Source of the DNA: Chrysophaeum taylorii
Taxonomy: Eukaryota; Sar; Pelagophyceae; Pelagomonadales; Pelagomonadaceae
Direction: 5' to 3'
Assembly: GCA_029834535.1 (NCBI GenBank)
Contig: JAQMWT010000374.1
Coordinates: forward strand, 1 to 51,515
DNA length: 51,515 nt
Part shown: positions 1-8,049 of the stretch, one piece after another
How positions within the stretch are numbered: position 1 is the first letter of the stretch
Layout of the letters: every line of letters begins with the position of its first letter
Notes under the pieces: model-generated
Told to the model about the DNA's origin: nothing
Seen by the model: only the letters and a program-made list of their open reading frames with translations
The model's database searches: none
Made by a program: the position numbers and the translations under genes

Positions 1-25
1 TGGCTCGGAGGAAGGGACACGCGGG

Positions 26-328
26 TTACTTATGTTTTACGTTGGCCAACATGCGCAGCATGCATTTTACCGAGAGCACGCAGGACAAAAGAAAGCGACG
101 CGGAGCTCGGGAAAACGGTGCGCCAACAGCAAGAGAAGACAAACGCCGAAGATAGGCAGGACTATAATGACCAAGACGAGCATGCCAAAGATCGAAAGTT
201 ACGGAGCGTTGAGACACGCGGGAAACGCACAAGGTCATGGACACGAGGGGAAGAAGAAAATGCCACAAAAGGTGAAACGCAACCGCGTAGGGCGCAGCGG
301 TCGTATTGCCGATCCAACAGACGATCAA
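26..328 (-). pseudogene. copia GAG-pre-integrase domain
   Basis: The minus-strand reading contains DLWHARLGHYSPAYLRRLSS, the characteristic LWHxRLGH signature of the domain between protease and integrase in Ty1/copia polyproteins. It follows the protease motif at 701-715 in the correct direction, so it belongs to fragment A. A Cys pair is visible near its end, as expected for the start of the integrase zinc-binding region. The rest is outside the window. Confidence 0.7.
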
Positions 329-689
329 AAGAAGACCACAGCGACGAAGCAGGGGAATAACGGATGCCGGCGGTGACGTAAAATACGTTGCGGATAAGCA
401 GGATCAAACGGCCTGAATGGTGTGGCAATCGTAACCAACTTGTTCGGGCATGATCCGAAAGAAACCGTTTGTCACCAAGGCCAGAGAGATGAGGGTATGC
501 GGAAACGCGACATGTATACCATGAGGGCGTAAGGTGGTGCAGGAGAAGGAAGACCACGATTGTCAAGAGGACCAATTGAAGGGAACGTTAGTGAGCAGTG
601 CCAGAACCGGAAACAGAGCCAGTGCCGATAGCAGAAGTGATGGAATGCTGTTGAGTGTTGTCCAGGTCAGTGAAGCCAGCGGGAGAATT

Positions 690-1870
690 AAAAGGCTGAC
701 GTTGGCGCCGGTATCATAGACAACGAGATCAGGTTGGTGCTGTGAAGGTAGTCACGCTCACGAGCGGTGAGCAGACGGTGCGGCGTTGTGGAGGAAGGAC
801 TTGGTGAATGGAGGGAGATGGAAGGGTGGAAATTGTAGGACAGGTAGGTGGGTGCAGAGGGACAACAAAGGGTGATTGCAGTGGAAGGCGGGACAGATGG
901 GTGTGGTGGAGGGTGGCAACGCAAGAAGCGGCGGAGAAGATTGAGATGGCGGCAAGGTGGATTGGGGATGAAGATGGTGTTGGTAGAAGGGTGGATGGGG
1001 CCTAGGTGAGTATTGGGGAGTGGACCGAGGTGGGTATTGGGAATGCAACCGACGTGGGTATTGGTGTTGATGCCGTGGGCGGGCGGCGCTTGTAGTGCAA
1101 ATAGCGCCGCTTATGACAATCATTCTGGTGATGGCCAGGAATACCACAAAAGTGACAAAGATCAGTATGGCGTTGGCGCTTGCGATGAAAACCACGTGAA
1201 GATGAAGGTGGGCACGGCAATGATGATCGAAAAGAGGGGCGTGGGCTAGAACGTTGTTGAGAGCGTTACTGCCGATGAAAATACTCTTTCAGAAGGATGG
1301 CGACCATGTTGTGGCGTTCACGATGACGGGGACTTTCACGGAACGTAGCATGGACGTGCATAGACTTGGTCTGAAGATAATCAAAAACTTTACTGTAGGC
1401 GATCAACGAAACCATCATATGTGCGCAATTTAGGATCAAGTGCAATGAGATCTTTAGACAAGAGCGAGTCGGGGATTTTCGTTGGAGCAGCTGCAATGCA
1501 GTTGAGTCAGGGAAATCTTGATGATGCCGAGCAACTTGAACACCAGTGATGAACTTGTTAAGAAGGACTCTGTTCATCGATGTTATTGCACACCAAGGAA
1601 TGCAAAAGCAATTGCAGACTGAGCGACACGATCTCATGACCCATGTAAACATCAAATGCGTTTGTAAAGCCGCGTGAAGTTCATATCGCGGTTTTCACGG
1701 ATATCCGCACGATCAGTATCCATTGGTAGTGCCATGAGAGTGCACTGTACCAGCGTTGCTGCTTGAGACCAAATTCTTCTTCAGAGCAGCCAGAAGCGGA
1801 AATGCTAGTCCAAGTGTCAGTGGTCAAGATAATGCGATCACCGGTGGAAATGATCATGTTTTCCAAGCGC
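690..1870 (-). pseudogene. copia gag and protease region, frameshifted
   Basis: Gag-like sequence runs from about 1870 down to 1000 on the minus strand. A retroviral-type zinc knuckle (CX2CX4HX4C, CHFCGIPGHHQNDC) is encoded at 1116-1157, followed by basic residues. Downstream on the same strand, after a Pro/Ser/His-rich linker, 701-715 encodes DTGAN, the catalytic aspartate signature of retroelement pepsin-like proteases, in the context LVVYDTGANVSLLI. The pieces lie in different frames with stops between them. Knuckle plus protease motif in the correct order makes the family call firm, but no intact protein can be made. Confidence 0.75.
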
Positions 1871-2035
1871 CGGGCCCAGGGTGAAAGATGTCGCTCACCG
1901 CTGAAAGCATCGAGTTTGCGCTATCCCATTTCGATCGAGGATGATAAACGATAACGAACCGAACACGTAGCAAGGAACTGAAGCCGAGGAGGAGTCGCTG
2001 TTGTCCGTGAAGTCAAGCTCAGGGCGTTGGATCTT

Positions 2036-2105
2036 GAACACCTGGAACCATGTTACGAATGGTATGAGGCGTTAGACTAGCGATAGGAGAAAGACGTAAG
2101 GAGAG
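2036..2105 (-). repeat. primer-binding site and LTR edge of copia fragment A
   Basis: On the minus strand the LTR ends ...ATTCGTAACA and is followed at once by TGGTTCCAGGTGTTCAAG. This matches the layout of an LTR 3' end plus a tRNA primer-binding site (TGG start). The same LTR edge (TGTTACGAATGGTATGAGGC on plus) recurs at 3510 and 3635, and in diverged form at 4666, so one family is represented by several copies. Confidence 0.55.
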
Positions 2106-2213
2106 CGATAATTCCAAGTCAGCGTGTGTACCGCCGAATGTCTGATGCAAGCACATCACCAACCCCATCCCACGGAAGCCCCTCGTTTTTGTTTTTAGCT
2201 CCCATTGCACAGG

Positions 2214-2410
2214 CGCCTCGTTCTGTATTTTCCGCTATTCGTTGCTCCACCCCTCGTTCTGTATTTTCCCCTCGTCGTTGCTCCTCTCCTCGTTTTGTCT
2301 TTTCCCCTCGTCGTTGCTCCTCTCCTCGTTCTTCATTTCGCCTATTCGTTGCTCCACTCCCCGTTGTGCATTTTCAGCTATTCGTTGATCCACTCCTCGT
2401 TGTGCTTGTC
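2214..2410 (+). repeat. 36-bp tandem repeat (minisatellite), 5-6 copies
   Basis: A pyrimidine-rich unit of about 36 bp (CCTCGTTCTGTATTTTCCCC followed by a CGTCGTTGCTCCTCT-like half) is repeated with increasing divergence toward the right. It lies between the LTR edge at 2051 and the integrase remnant that begins near 2618, so it probably sits in LTR or leader sequence. I do not regard the open frame through it as a gene. Confidence 0.7.
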
Positions 2411-2617
2411 GGTTTTTGTTTTCGCGCTTCCTATGTGGTTGGATCGCTCATCTTCGGGATCCTGGACAAACGCTTCTTTGCTGTGTGATTTGTGGTTCTC
2501 CTTCACGCACTTTTTCGCCGCTTTTCTGACCTTTAAAATTCGGTTTTGCTATCGACGTGAATTCCGTGCTCAGCACCCGCGACGCTATCTGCAACGTTCT
2601 TACGTGCCACGACTGTT

Positions 2618-3509
2618 TTGCCACTGTCGCCAACTTCTACCGGAGTCTATTCGAGTATGACGAACGAAGCTCACCGCTTGCTCCTCCAACGTTGGCCCAT
2701 GAAGCTCACGTTTGTCGATGATCATACGCGCCGCCGCACGCGTTACTTTGCTCCACGACACGATGCCCTTACGAACGCTCGACAACTCGAACTTTTTCTG
2801 TCTACCGTGGTTCGCCCATTCGGATATCGCGTTGCCCTCATCTACACCGATCGTGACCGCTCTCTTATGGGCAAATTCGAAACCTTCTGTCTGGGCAACA
2901 ATATTGCGCTTCGGCGCGCTCCGGCAGCACAGTCCAAAACTTCACAGGCTCACGCTTTTTCCGGTGTTGTGGAACGCTCTCATCGTGCAACCGCGGATAT
3001 TACTCGCACTCTTTTGGTACATGCGCACCGTCCACCTGATTTTTGGCGTTGGGCCATGGAAACGGCTGACCATCCTGAGCGTATGCCTCTAATCCTGGAT
3101 ATATGACGCCATATGAAATGCTACATGAAACACTCCCGCGTGTCGATTTTCTTCGTGTTTGGGGCTGTCCTGCTGCAATTCTCACTGGCGACAAATGGCC
3201 TACCAAAGCTATAACCGGTATCTTCATTGGATATCCCTCTGCCGGCCCTGGATATCGCATATTGCTTCAACGCCCCACGGGTCCTGTCATCCACACCTCG
3301 ATTGATGTTGTTTTTGACGAAAATTTCGCTCTGCGTAAGTCACTGTCCACCCAACCCCTTCCTCCGTCTCTCGTAGATTCTCGTTTTCCTGACTTGTTTT
3401 ATTACGACCCTCGTCTATCTTCGGCCGTCAACCCAATATCTTCTCTTTTTGATGCTCCGGAGCCGGCCTTATCGGGACTGATCACCCCACAAACGAACAC
3501 CTGCTACCA
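2618..3509 (+). pseudogene. copia integrase remnant (fragment B)
   Basis: This plus-strand copy is in the opposite orientation to fragment A. It carries the retroelement integrase catalytic core: first Asp in KLTFVDDHTRRRTRYF, second Asp in VALIYTDRDRSL, and Glu in SGVVERSHRAT, which is a DD35E arrangement. After a one-base frameshift at about 3090-3103 the reading resumes with NPGYMTPYEMLHETLP and LRVWGCPA, the conserved post-core segment of copia integrases. It ends where an LTR edge starts at 3510. The frameshift and the missing flanking domains mean it is inactive. Confidence 0.85.
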
Positions 3510-3758
3510 TGTTACGAATGGTATGAGGCGTTAGACAGCGATAGGAGAAAGACGTAAGGATACTGGATACGTGGTGCAGGGGTAAGTGTCATAGCTTCTT
3601 CACACAGGTGCTGGAAAAGAAGGAAAAGGAAAAATGTTACGAATGGTATGAGGCGTTAGACCAGCGATAGGAGAAAGACGTAAGGATACTGGATACGTGG
3701 TGCAGGGGTAAGTGTCATAGCTTCTTCACACAGGTGCTGGAAAAGAAGGAAAAGGAAA
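3489..3758. repeat. tandemly duplicated 125-bp LTR edge with primer-binding site
   Basis: The segment 3510-3634, starting TGTTACGAATGGTATGAGGC and ending GAAGGAAAAGGAAAAA, is repeated almost exactly at 3635-3758. Just before the first copy, CGAACACCTGCTACCA at 3494-3509 is the complement of a primer-binding site (TGGTAGCAGGTGTTCG). This would pair with the 3' end of an initiator-methionine-type tRNA ending in CTACCA. Two LTR edges in direct tandem without internal sequence suggest unequal recombination. Confidence 0.65.
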
Positions 3759-3940
3759 AAGGGGTAAGTGAGGTCTTCACACAGGTGCTGGAAAAGAAGG
3801 AAAAGGAAAAAGGGGTAAGTGAGGTCTTCACACAGGTGCTGGAAAAGAAGGAAAAGGAAAAAGGGGTAAGTGAGGTCTTCACACAGGTGCTGGAAAAGAA
3901 GGAAAAGGAAAAACGGGTAAGTGAGACGCTCACAGAAGAA
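3709..3940 (+). repeat. 51-bp minisatellite, about 4 copies
   Basis: A 51-bp unit, GGGGTAAGTGAGGTCTTCAC then ACAGGTGCTGGAAAAGAAGG then AAAAGGAAAAA, is repeated in register from about 3709 to 3940. The first copy overlaps the end of the duplicated LTR edge. Because 51 is a multiple of three, an artificial repetitive open frame runs through it (VLEKKEKEKGVSEVFTQ units). It is not treated as a gene because it starts inside the LTR repeat. Confidence 0.8.
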
Positions 3941-4030
3941 GCTTTGAGGAAGACGTCACATTTGAGGAAGACGTCACAGAGGCATTGTGGCAAGAAAAAA
4001 AAAAAGAGACAACAGAGATCAGGGCGAAGA

Positions 4031-4640
4031 TCACGAAGTGAGGTAAAGAGCACGAAGCCGGAGGAAGGAAGGAGCTTCCGTACTGCGGGTGAAAATATCG
4101 CTAAGATTGTTAAGGCGGTATGTGCTTGAGATCGATGATGTGGTTGCGATGGTACTCGGCGGTACTGTAAAAGCGAATGTCAATATGCGCGGTGCGCCGT
4201 GTGAGACATTGGAGACGAACTTGGTGACGGTGGTGCTATTATCAACACACATTGGGACCGTGTGACGAGGGAGATCAAAGTCATCAAAAAGTTTGAGAAG
4301 CCAAGAGAGCTCAGCAGTAGCAGCGCAAAGAGCCATCTGGCTTGAAAGAAGAACGAGCAAGTAAGCTATTGGCGAGCGGGAGCAGTAGGCTATCATAGAA
4401 CCAGCAAGGAGAAAACAAAACCGTTGTAGAGTGGCGGTCATCAGGGTCGTCGGCCCAGCTGGAGTCGGAATAACCACAGAGATGAAGGGTAGAATCGCGA
4501 CCAAGAATAAGGGCAAGATCCTGAGTACCGTTGAGGTAACGCTATGTGGATGCCGTGCCAGTGGGGTTTACCAGGATTGTGGGAAAAACGCGCACACTGA
4601 TTGACGGACCAAGGGGGGGGCCCATAACCCAGAGGTCGTT
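4031..4640 (-). pseudogene. copia RNase H remnant (fragment C)
   Basis: Minus-strand readings show the copia RNase H: a segment matching the GYSDxDWAxDPDDRxST start, then SLCAATAELSWLLKLFDDFD-like sequence, MCVDNSTTVTKF, and finally LNNLSDIFTRS, the counterpart of the family's N-x-LADIFTK terminus. Several frameshifts separate these blocks. Directly to the right at 4650-4665 is a primer-binding-site complement and another LTR edge. The internal region between them (RT, integrase, gag) has therefore been deleted. Confidence 0.75.
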
Positions 4641-4645
4641 CGATC

Positions 4646-4752
4646 GAAACGAACACCTGCTACCATGTTACGAATTTGAGGCGATTAGACTGCCGATAGG
4701 AGAAAGACGGGATACTGGACGCCGGAAACGCGGGCGGCGTCATTCTTCACAA
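4646..4752 (-). repeat. primer-binding site and truncated copia LTR edge
   Basis: CGAACACCTGCTACCA at 4650-4665 is immediately followed by TGTTACGAATTTGAGGCGAT, a diverged version of the LTR edges at 2051, 3510 and 3635. The preceding bases (GATCGAAACG) resemble the T-arm side of an initiator tRNA. The LTR similarity stops near 4750, where the Helitron-associated repeat (GTGCAGGCCAGTAAGTTCAC) begins, so the Helitron piece appears to have interrupted the LTR. Confidence 0.5.
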
Positions 4753-5330
4753 GTGCAGGCCAGTAAGTTCACCTAGTCCCAATCTCACCCTGTTTCTGGT
4801 CCCAAGTTCACCTAAGTGCGCGTGTAGACGCCGGGAGGGGGCTTATCGGTATTGCGCAGCACGTGTAGGGTGGAGTCGTCGACTCAGAAGAGGATTCGGG
4901 TTGCCGATCGACAGAGAGCCACGTAGAGCTGGACGTGGCAGAAGACGGGCTTCGCCAAGAGGACGCCGACCTCGCGGGGCGTCTGGCCCTGGCTCTTGGA
5001 TCGTTTGGCGTCGGCGGGCCTTAAGGGATACAGGTTGGAGGAGCCTCGGTGACAACGACACGATCGATCATGTATCTGGTACCGTTGCAGTGGCCGTGCG
5101 ACGGGTCGAGGTTGCGAAGACTTTAAGCTCGCGATCAAAGTCAGCATGCCGTTGGTTGTCAGGGAGTTGAAAACTCGACTGTAAAGAGCGAGGCGTCGTC
5201 TTCCGACCCAACCTAGTCGGCCGAAAAGAACTCCGACGCCTCGTCTCCGGGAAAAAGGCCGCGGTCATGCGCGCGTTGTCAGCATGGTAGACGGCTTGGA
5301 GGATCACTGTCTGGCTCTCGCGCCTACCTG
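4752..5330 (-). mobile_element. Helitron helicase C-terminal fragment, copy 1
   Basis: The minus strand encodes the end of a Pif1/RecD-like Helitron helicase in several frames. Recognisable pieces are NGTRYMIDRVVVTEA (the conserved NGTR block), a KSQGQTPREVGVLL block (helicase motif V region) and VQLYVALCRSA (motif VI, normally QLYVALSR). Stops and frameshifts make it non-functional. It is preceded on plus by the short-repeat block AGTAAGTTCACCTAGTCCC at 4765-4820. Five related copies lie at 46.8-51.5 kb. Only the last 180-200 residues of the helicase are ever present. Confidence 0.8.
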
Positions 5331-5464
5331 ATCCTTACTCTCGCGCCTACCTGATCCTTACCCTAAATCGAGGGACAAACAAACAAACAGACAGACAGAC
5401 AAACATCTGTCGATTAGTAGTTAGGACCACCCCTTGAGGTTCGTTCTACACCGCCCACGCCATC
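5331..5464. repeat. Helitron flank and GACA-rich tail repeat
   Basis: TCTCGCGCCTACCTGATCCT is present twice in tandem at about 5316-5362, followed by CAAACAAACAGACAGACAGA and AAACATCTGTCGATTAGTAG. The same modules recur, inverted, at 48.62-48.76 kb and 50.75-50.86 kb beside other helicase fragments. They are part of the repeat unit, not of a gene. Confidence 0.65.
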
Positions 5465-5977
5465 CATCCCTCCCACCCGTCGCCTGTCGATCGGCGCGCG
5501 GCGCAAGTCCACTCCGAATACCTCGCTCACGCCCGCGGCATCGACGCCATCATCCCCCAGCCGGGTACAGCACCACCGCCTGAATTCTTGGGCCCTGTCG
5601 AACAGCGGCTACGTAGCTACGGCACCGTCGTCGGCCTCGTCTTTGGTGCCTTCGGTGAGGCCAGCGCGGCGTGCCACGCTCTCGCCCAAACATGCGCAGA
5701 GCGCATCGCTGCGCGAACCTGGGTGGCAAGCGGCTGCGCCAACTTCACAGAGGCCAAGGCGGCCCAAACTCGCCGCATCTACCGTGAGTGGGGGATCGCC
5801 AACGCATTAGGCCGGGCTCGCTGTGCCCTCACCGCCCTCACCCATGTCGCCGCCTCGGGGAACCTCACCCAGGCCGCCCGATCCCAGCAGGACGTCACCC
5901 TTCGTCGCACATACGTCCGGCGGCAGCATGCGTACGACCTACGGGCGGGGCCCGTCCTCTCTTCGCCTGCCCCATGA
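5465..5977 (+). pseudogene. C-terminal end of a retroelement polyprotein (5'-truncated copy)
   Basis: An open frame with no ATG reads through HSEYLAHARGID, then FLGPVEQRLRSYGTVVGLVF and GAFGEASAACHAL, and ends with QQDVTLRRTYVRRQHAYDLR before a stop at about 5977. I know the GPVExxLRSxxxVxGLxFGAFGE pattern from proteins accompanying reverse transcriptases in algal and dinoflagellate retroelements. That is family knowledge, not a search result. A second copy in reverse orientation is at 15.88-16.29 kb, and other copies keep only the 3' part. Repeated copies truncated at the 5' side and sharing one 3' tail fit target-primed retrotransposition. Confidence 0.6.
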
Positions 5978-6401
5978 CTCGGCGATGAACCCGACTAGGT
6001 CCCGTGTACTTATCTCCGCCCGTCAGGCACATCCCTCCTGCCTCACAAAACCACCCACATCCTTCATGCACCACGCACACACCCCCTTCTTAGCAGTCGA
6101 TCTTTAAAGACAAACAGACAAACAGACAAGCAGACAAACAGACAAACAGACAGACAAACATCCACACACACCCCCCTCTTAGCAGTCGACATTTAAAGAC
6201 AAACATCTGCCGATTAGTAGTAAGGAAACCCTCCTCAGGCCGAGAGGACGACGACAGACATCCCTCCTACCCCACAAACCCACCCACATCCTTCATGCCC
6301 CCCACACACCCCCCTCTTAGCAGTCGACATTTAAAGACAGACAGACTGCTCCCCACACACACCCCCCCCTCTTAGCAGTCGACATTTAAAGACAGACAGA
6401 C
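5978..6401 (+). repeat. retroelement 3' tail, four tandem copies
   Basis: Copies of TTAGCAGTCGACATTTAAAG followed by ACAGACAGACA-type tails lie at about 6088, 6178, 6317 and 6373. They are separated by C-rich CACACACCCCCC stretches and CATCCTTCATGC segments. The last copy ends one base before the ATG of the sirtuin-like gene, so that gene's 5' leader is repeat-derived. The motif recurs on both strands across the window (23.95, 44.31, 45.89, 46.41, 46.49, 47.51, 48.61 and 49.77 kb). Confidence 0.75.
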
Positions 6402-7481
6402 ATGGGAAGCCGGCCAAGGCGCGCTGCCGCGAGGGCCGCTGCGTGCGCTCTGAACGAGGAGAGCGACGAGATGAGCGTGGGTGAGGCGTGCGCGTTGATC
6501 GAGGCCCTGAAGAAGCCACTCCTCGTCATGAGTGGGTCCGGCATCTCGGCCTCGTCAGGCCTCGCGACCTTTTCGGCCGCCGACGGGCTCTACGAGCGCG
6601 CGCGGAAACGCTTCAAGCTGAAACACGGGATGGATTTGTTCCAGTGGTGGTTCTACGAGGAGCGACCCGCGGACGCCCAGAGTTTTCTGGCGCGAATGTG
6701 CGAGAGGGCGATGACGTGCGCTCCGACGAAGACGCACGAGGCGCTCTTCGTCCTCGAGAAACGAGGCTTTTTGCGGCGCCACTACACGATGAATATCGAC
6801 GGCCTCCAGTCTCTGGCCGGCGCGACGCTCTGGCACCCGCGCGACGCCATCGGCCGCGACGGCAAGACGGTCGAGCTCCACGGCAACTTGAGAGAGCTCG
6901 TCGACGCCGCGTCCGGCGACGTCTACGCCGTCGACGCCGCGGCCCTCGCCCGCCTCAAAGCCAACAAACCCGCTTTCGGTGAAGAAGAAGGAGACCGCCC
7001 GAAGCCACTCTACAACATACTCGTTTCGAAAAAAAGTACATCAAAAAAAAAGCGCAAACGAGGAGGACAGCAGCGAAAAAATGCGCGACGCGACCCTCCG
7101 CTCGGCGTCCGCCTGCGCGTCATGTTCTACGACGACCACGAGCACGACCGCGTCATCGACTCGGAGGCAGTCTACAAGCTCATTTCCACCGACGTCCCGC
7201 ACGTCGACATCGTTCTCTGGCTCGGCATAAGCTTCGAGCAATCGGCGTCCTGCGACTACTTGCGACGCGTCCACAGAACCCAGCCGGACCTCGTCCACCT
7301 CGTCGTCAATCCCTCGCCCGAAGCTGCCTTCAACGCTCGTTCCTGCCTGGACAACCCCGACGCGGCGGACTTGAGGTTCATCCGTGCGACAAGCGACGAC
7401 CTCTTCGCCGCGCTCCTCGTACACACCACTCTCTTCAACGACCCACCCCGCCTTGCATCATCATCATCATCGTCGTCGTAA
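6402..7481 (+). CDS. sirtuin-like (SIR2 family) protein lacking the zinc module
   Basis: A 359-residue single-exon protein with sirtuin NAD-binding motifs. SGSGISASSGLATF (residues 44-57) corresponds to GAGxSxxSGIPxFR, TMNIDGLQ (129-136) to TQNIDxL, ELHGNL (158-163) carries the catalytic His160, and a VLWLGISFE/VVNPSPEA pair represents the late NAD contacts. Sirtuins normally have two CxxC zinc pairs after the catalytic His. Here that stretch has no cysteine and holds a Lys-rich insert (about 208-228). By family logic it would be an NAD-dependent deacylase or ADP-ribosyl transferase. The missing zinc module and the F-S replacement for F-R make activity uncertain. The first ATG is at 6402. A second at 6471 (Met24) is also possible, since the conserved domain begins about residue 38 and the upstream leader is retroelement tail. 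It ends with a poly-Ser tract. Confidence 0.8.
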   Translation: MGSRPRRAAARAAACALNEESDEMSVGEACALIEALKKPLLVMSGSGISASSGLATFSAADGLYERARKRFKLKHGMDLFQWWFYEERPADAQSFLARMCERAMTCAPTKTHEALFVLEKRGFLRRHYTMNIDGLQSLAGATLWHPRDAIGRDGKTVELHGNLRELVDAASGDVYAVDAAALARLKANKPAFGEEEGDRPKPLYNILVSKKSTSKKKRKRGGQQRKNARRDPPLGVRLRVMFYDDHEHDRVIDSEAVYKLISTDVPHVDIVLWLGISFEQSASCDYLRRVHRTQPDLVHLVVNPSPEAAFNARSCLDNPDAADLRFIRATSDDLFAALLVHTTLFNDPPRLASSSSSSS

Positions 7482-7574
7482 TCACTTATATTGTTTTTTT
7501 TTGAGCTGCGACTGTCGAGCCCCACGCGGCGGGGGAAACGATTTTCAACAATAGGCGGTGGACTTTTCCTCCTC

Positions 7575-7949
7575 CTAGAGCCCCGCCGGGCCAACGACGA
7601 GGCGTGGTGGTGGCGTCGTCTGCCCTCGTTGCGACCGCCTCGCCTTGGCCGACTTCTTTTTCTCTTGCAGGGAGAGCCTGCGTTTGTTTTCCTTCTTGTG
7701 CTTCTCCTTTTGGATTCGGTACTTTTTTTGGGCCTCGTCGGCTTTGGTGGCCTCCCAGGCCTTGATTTTCGCAGAACGTTCCTCGCGATGGCGCCGGGCG
7801 TCTTTGAGAATTCTTTTTGTGGCTTCGTAGCTCACGTCCTTGACCTTGGGCGGCAGCGGCTCGTCCTGCATTGGCTGGCCGGCGACGGGAAGGACTACCG
7901 CGACGACGAAAGCCCAGCACCGCCCGATCATCATCATCATCATCATCAC
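7575..7949 (-). CDS. small secreted or membrane-anchored basic coiled-coil protein
   Basis: Predicted 124 residues. The start is seven Met codons, then IGRCWAFVVAVVLPVAGQP, which reads as a signal peptide with a likely cleavage after AGQ. The remainder (about 40-110) is a highly charged helix rich in Lys, Arg and Glu (ATKRILKDARRHREERSAKI and similar), and no known family is recognised. It is convergent with the sirtuin gene (94 bp apart) and divergent from the 731-residue gene, with a shared 100-bp upstream region. The ATG-repeat start could be a microsatellite artefact, and any of the Met codons may be used. The call is tentative. Confidence 0.45.
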   Translation of the reverse strand: MMMMMMMIGRCWAFVVAVVLPVAGQPMQDEPLPPKVKDVSYEATKRILKDARRHREERSAKIKAWEATKADEAQKKYRIQKEKHKKENKRRLSLQEKKKSAKARRSQRGQTTPPPRLVVGPAGL

Positions 7950-8049
7950 TGATGAGCCGTCGCACTACTGCACACTCGTGACGTCACGCCAATCCATCCG
8001 AACAACGAAGTGATAACAACTGACTGTCGGTAGATTTATCGCCCGTATT

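Larger units (their letters stand above)
1..2050 (-). mobile_element. Ty1/copia retrotransposon fragment A, cut by the window start
   Basis: On the minus strand the order is a primer-binding site at about 2036-2050, gag, CCHC knuckle, aspartic protease and GAG-pre-integrase, reading toward position 1. That is the copia gene order. Integrase, reverse transcriptase and RNase H would lie beyond the left edge. The frame is broken several times between these domains, so this copy is dead. The LTR side begins on the plus strand at 2051 with TGTTACGAAT, which is the complement of an LTR ending in ...TAACA. The element is identified from protein motifs, and its full extent is not known. Confidence 0.8.

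Noticed and set aside
2126..2660. Frames with RSVFSPRRCSS-type repeats
   Set aside because: Translation of a 36-bp minisatellite. No start context or family.
3734..4129. A repetitive 131-codon frame (VLEKKEKEKGVSEVFTQ units)
   Set aside because: Produced by a 51-bp minisatellite that begins inside a retrotransposon LTR repeat. The period is a multiple of three by chance.
4633..4665. A tRNA gene fragment (GATCGAAACGAACACCTGCTACCA)
   Set aside because: CCA is encoded and followed directly by an LTR edge, so a primer-binding site complement explains it better. No D-arm or anticodon arm upstream.
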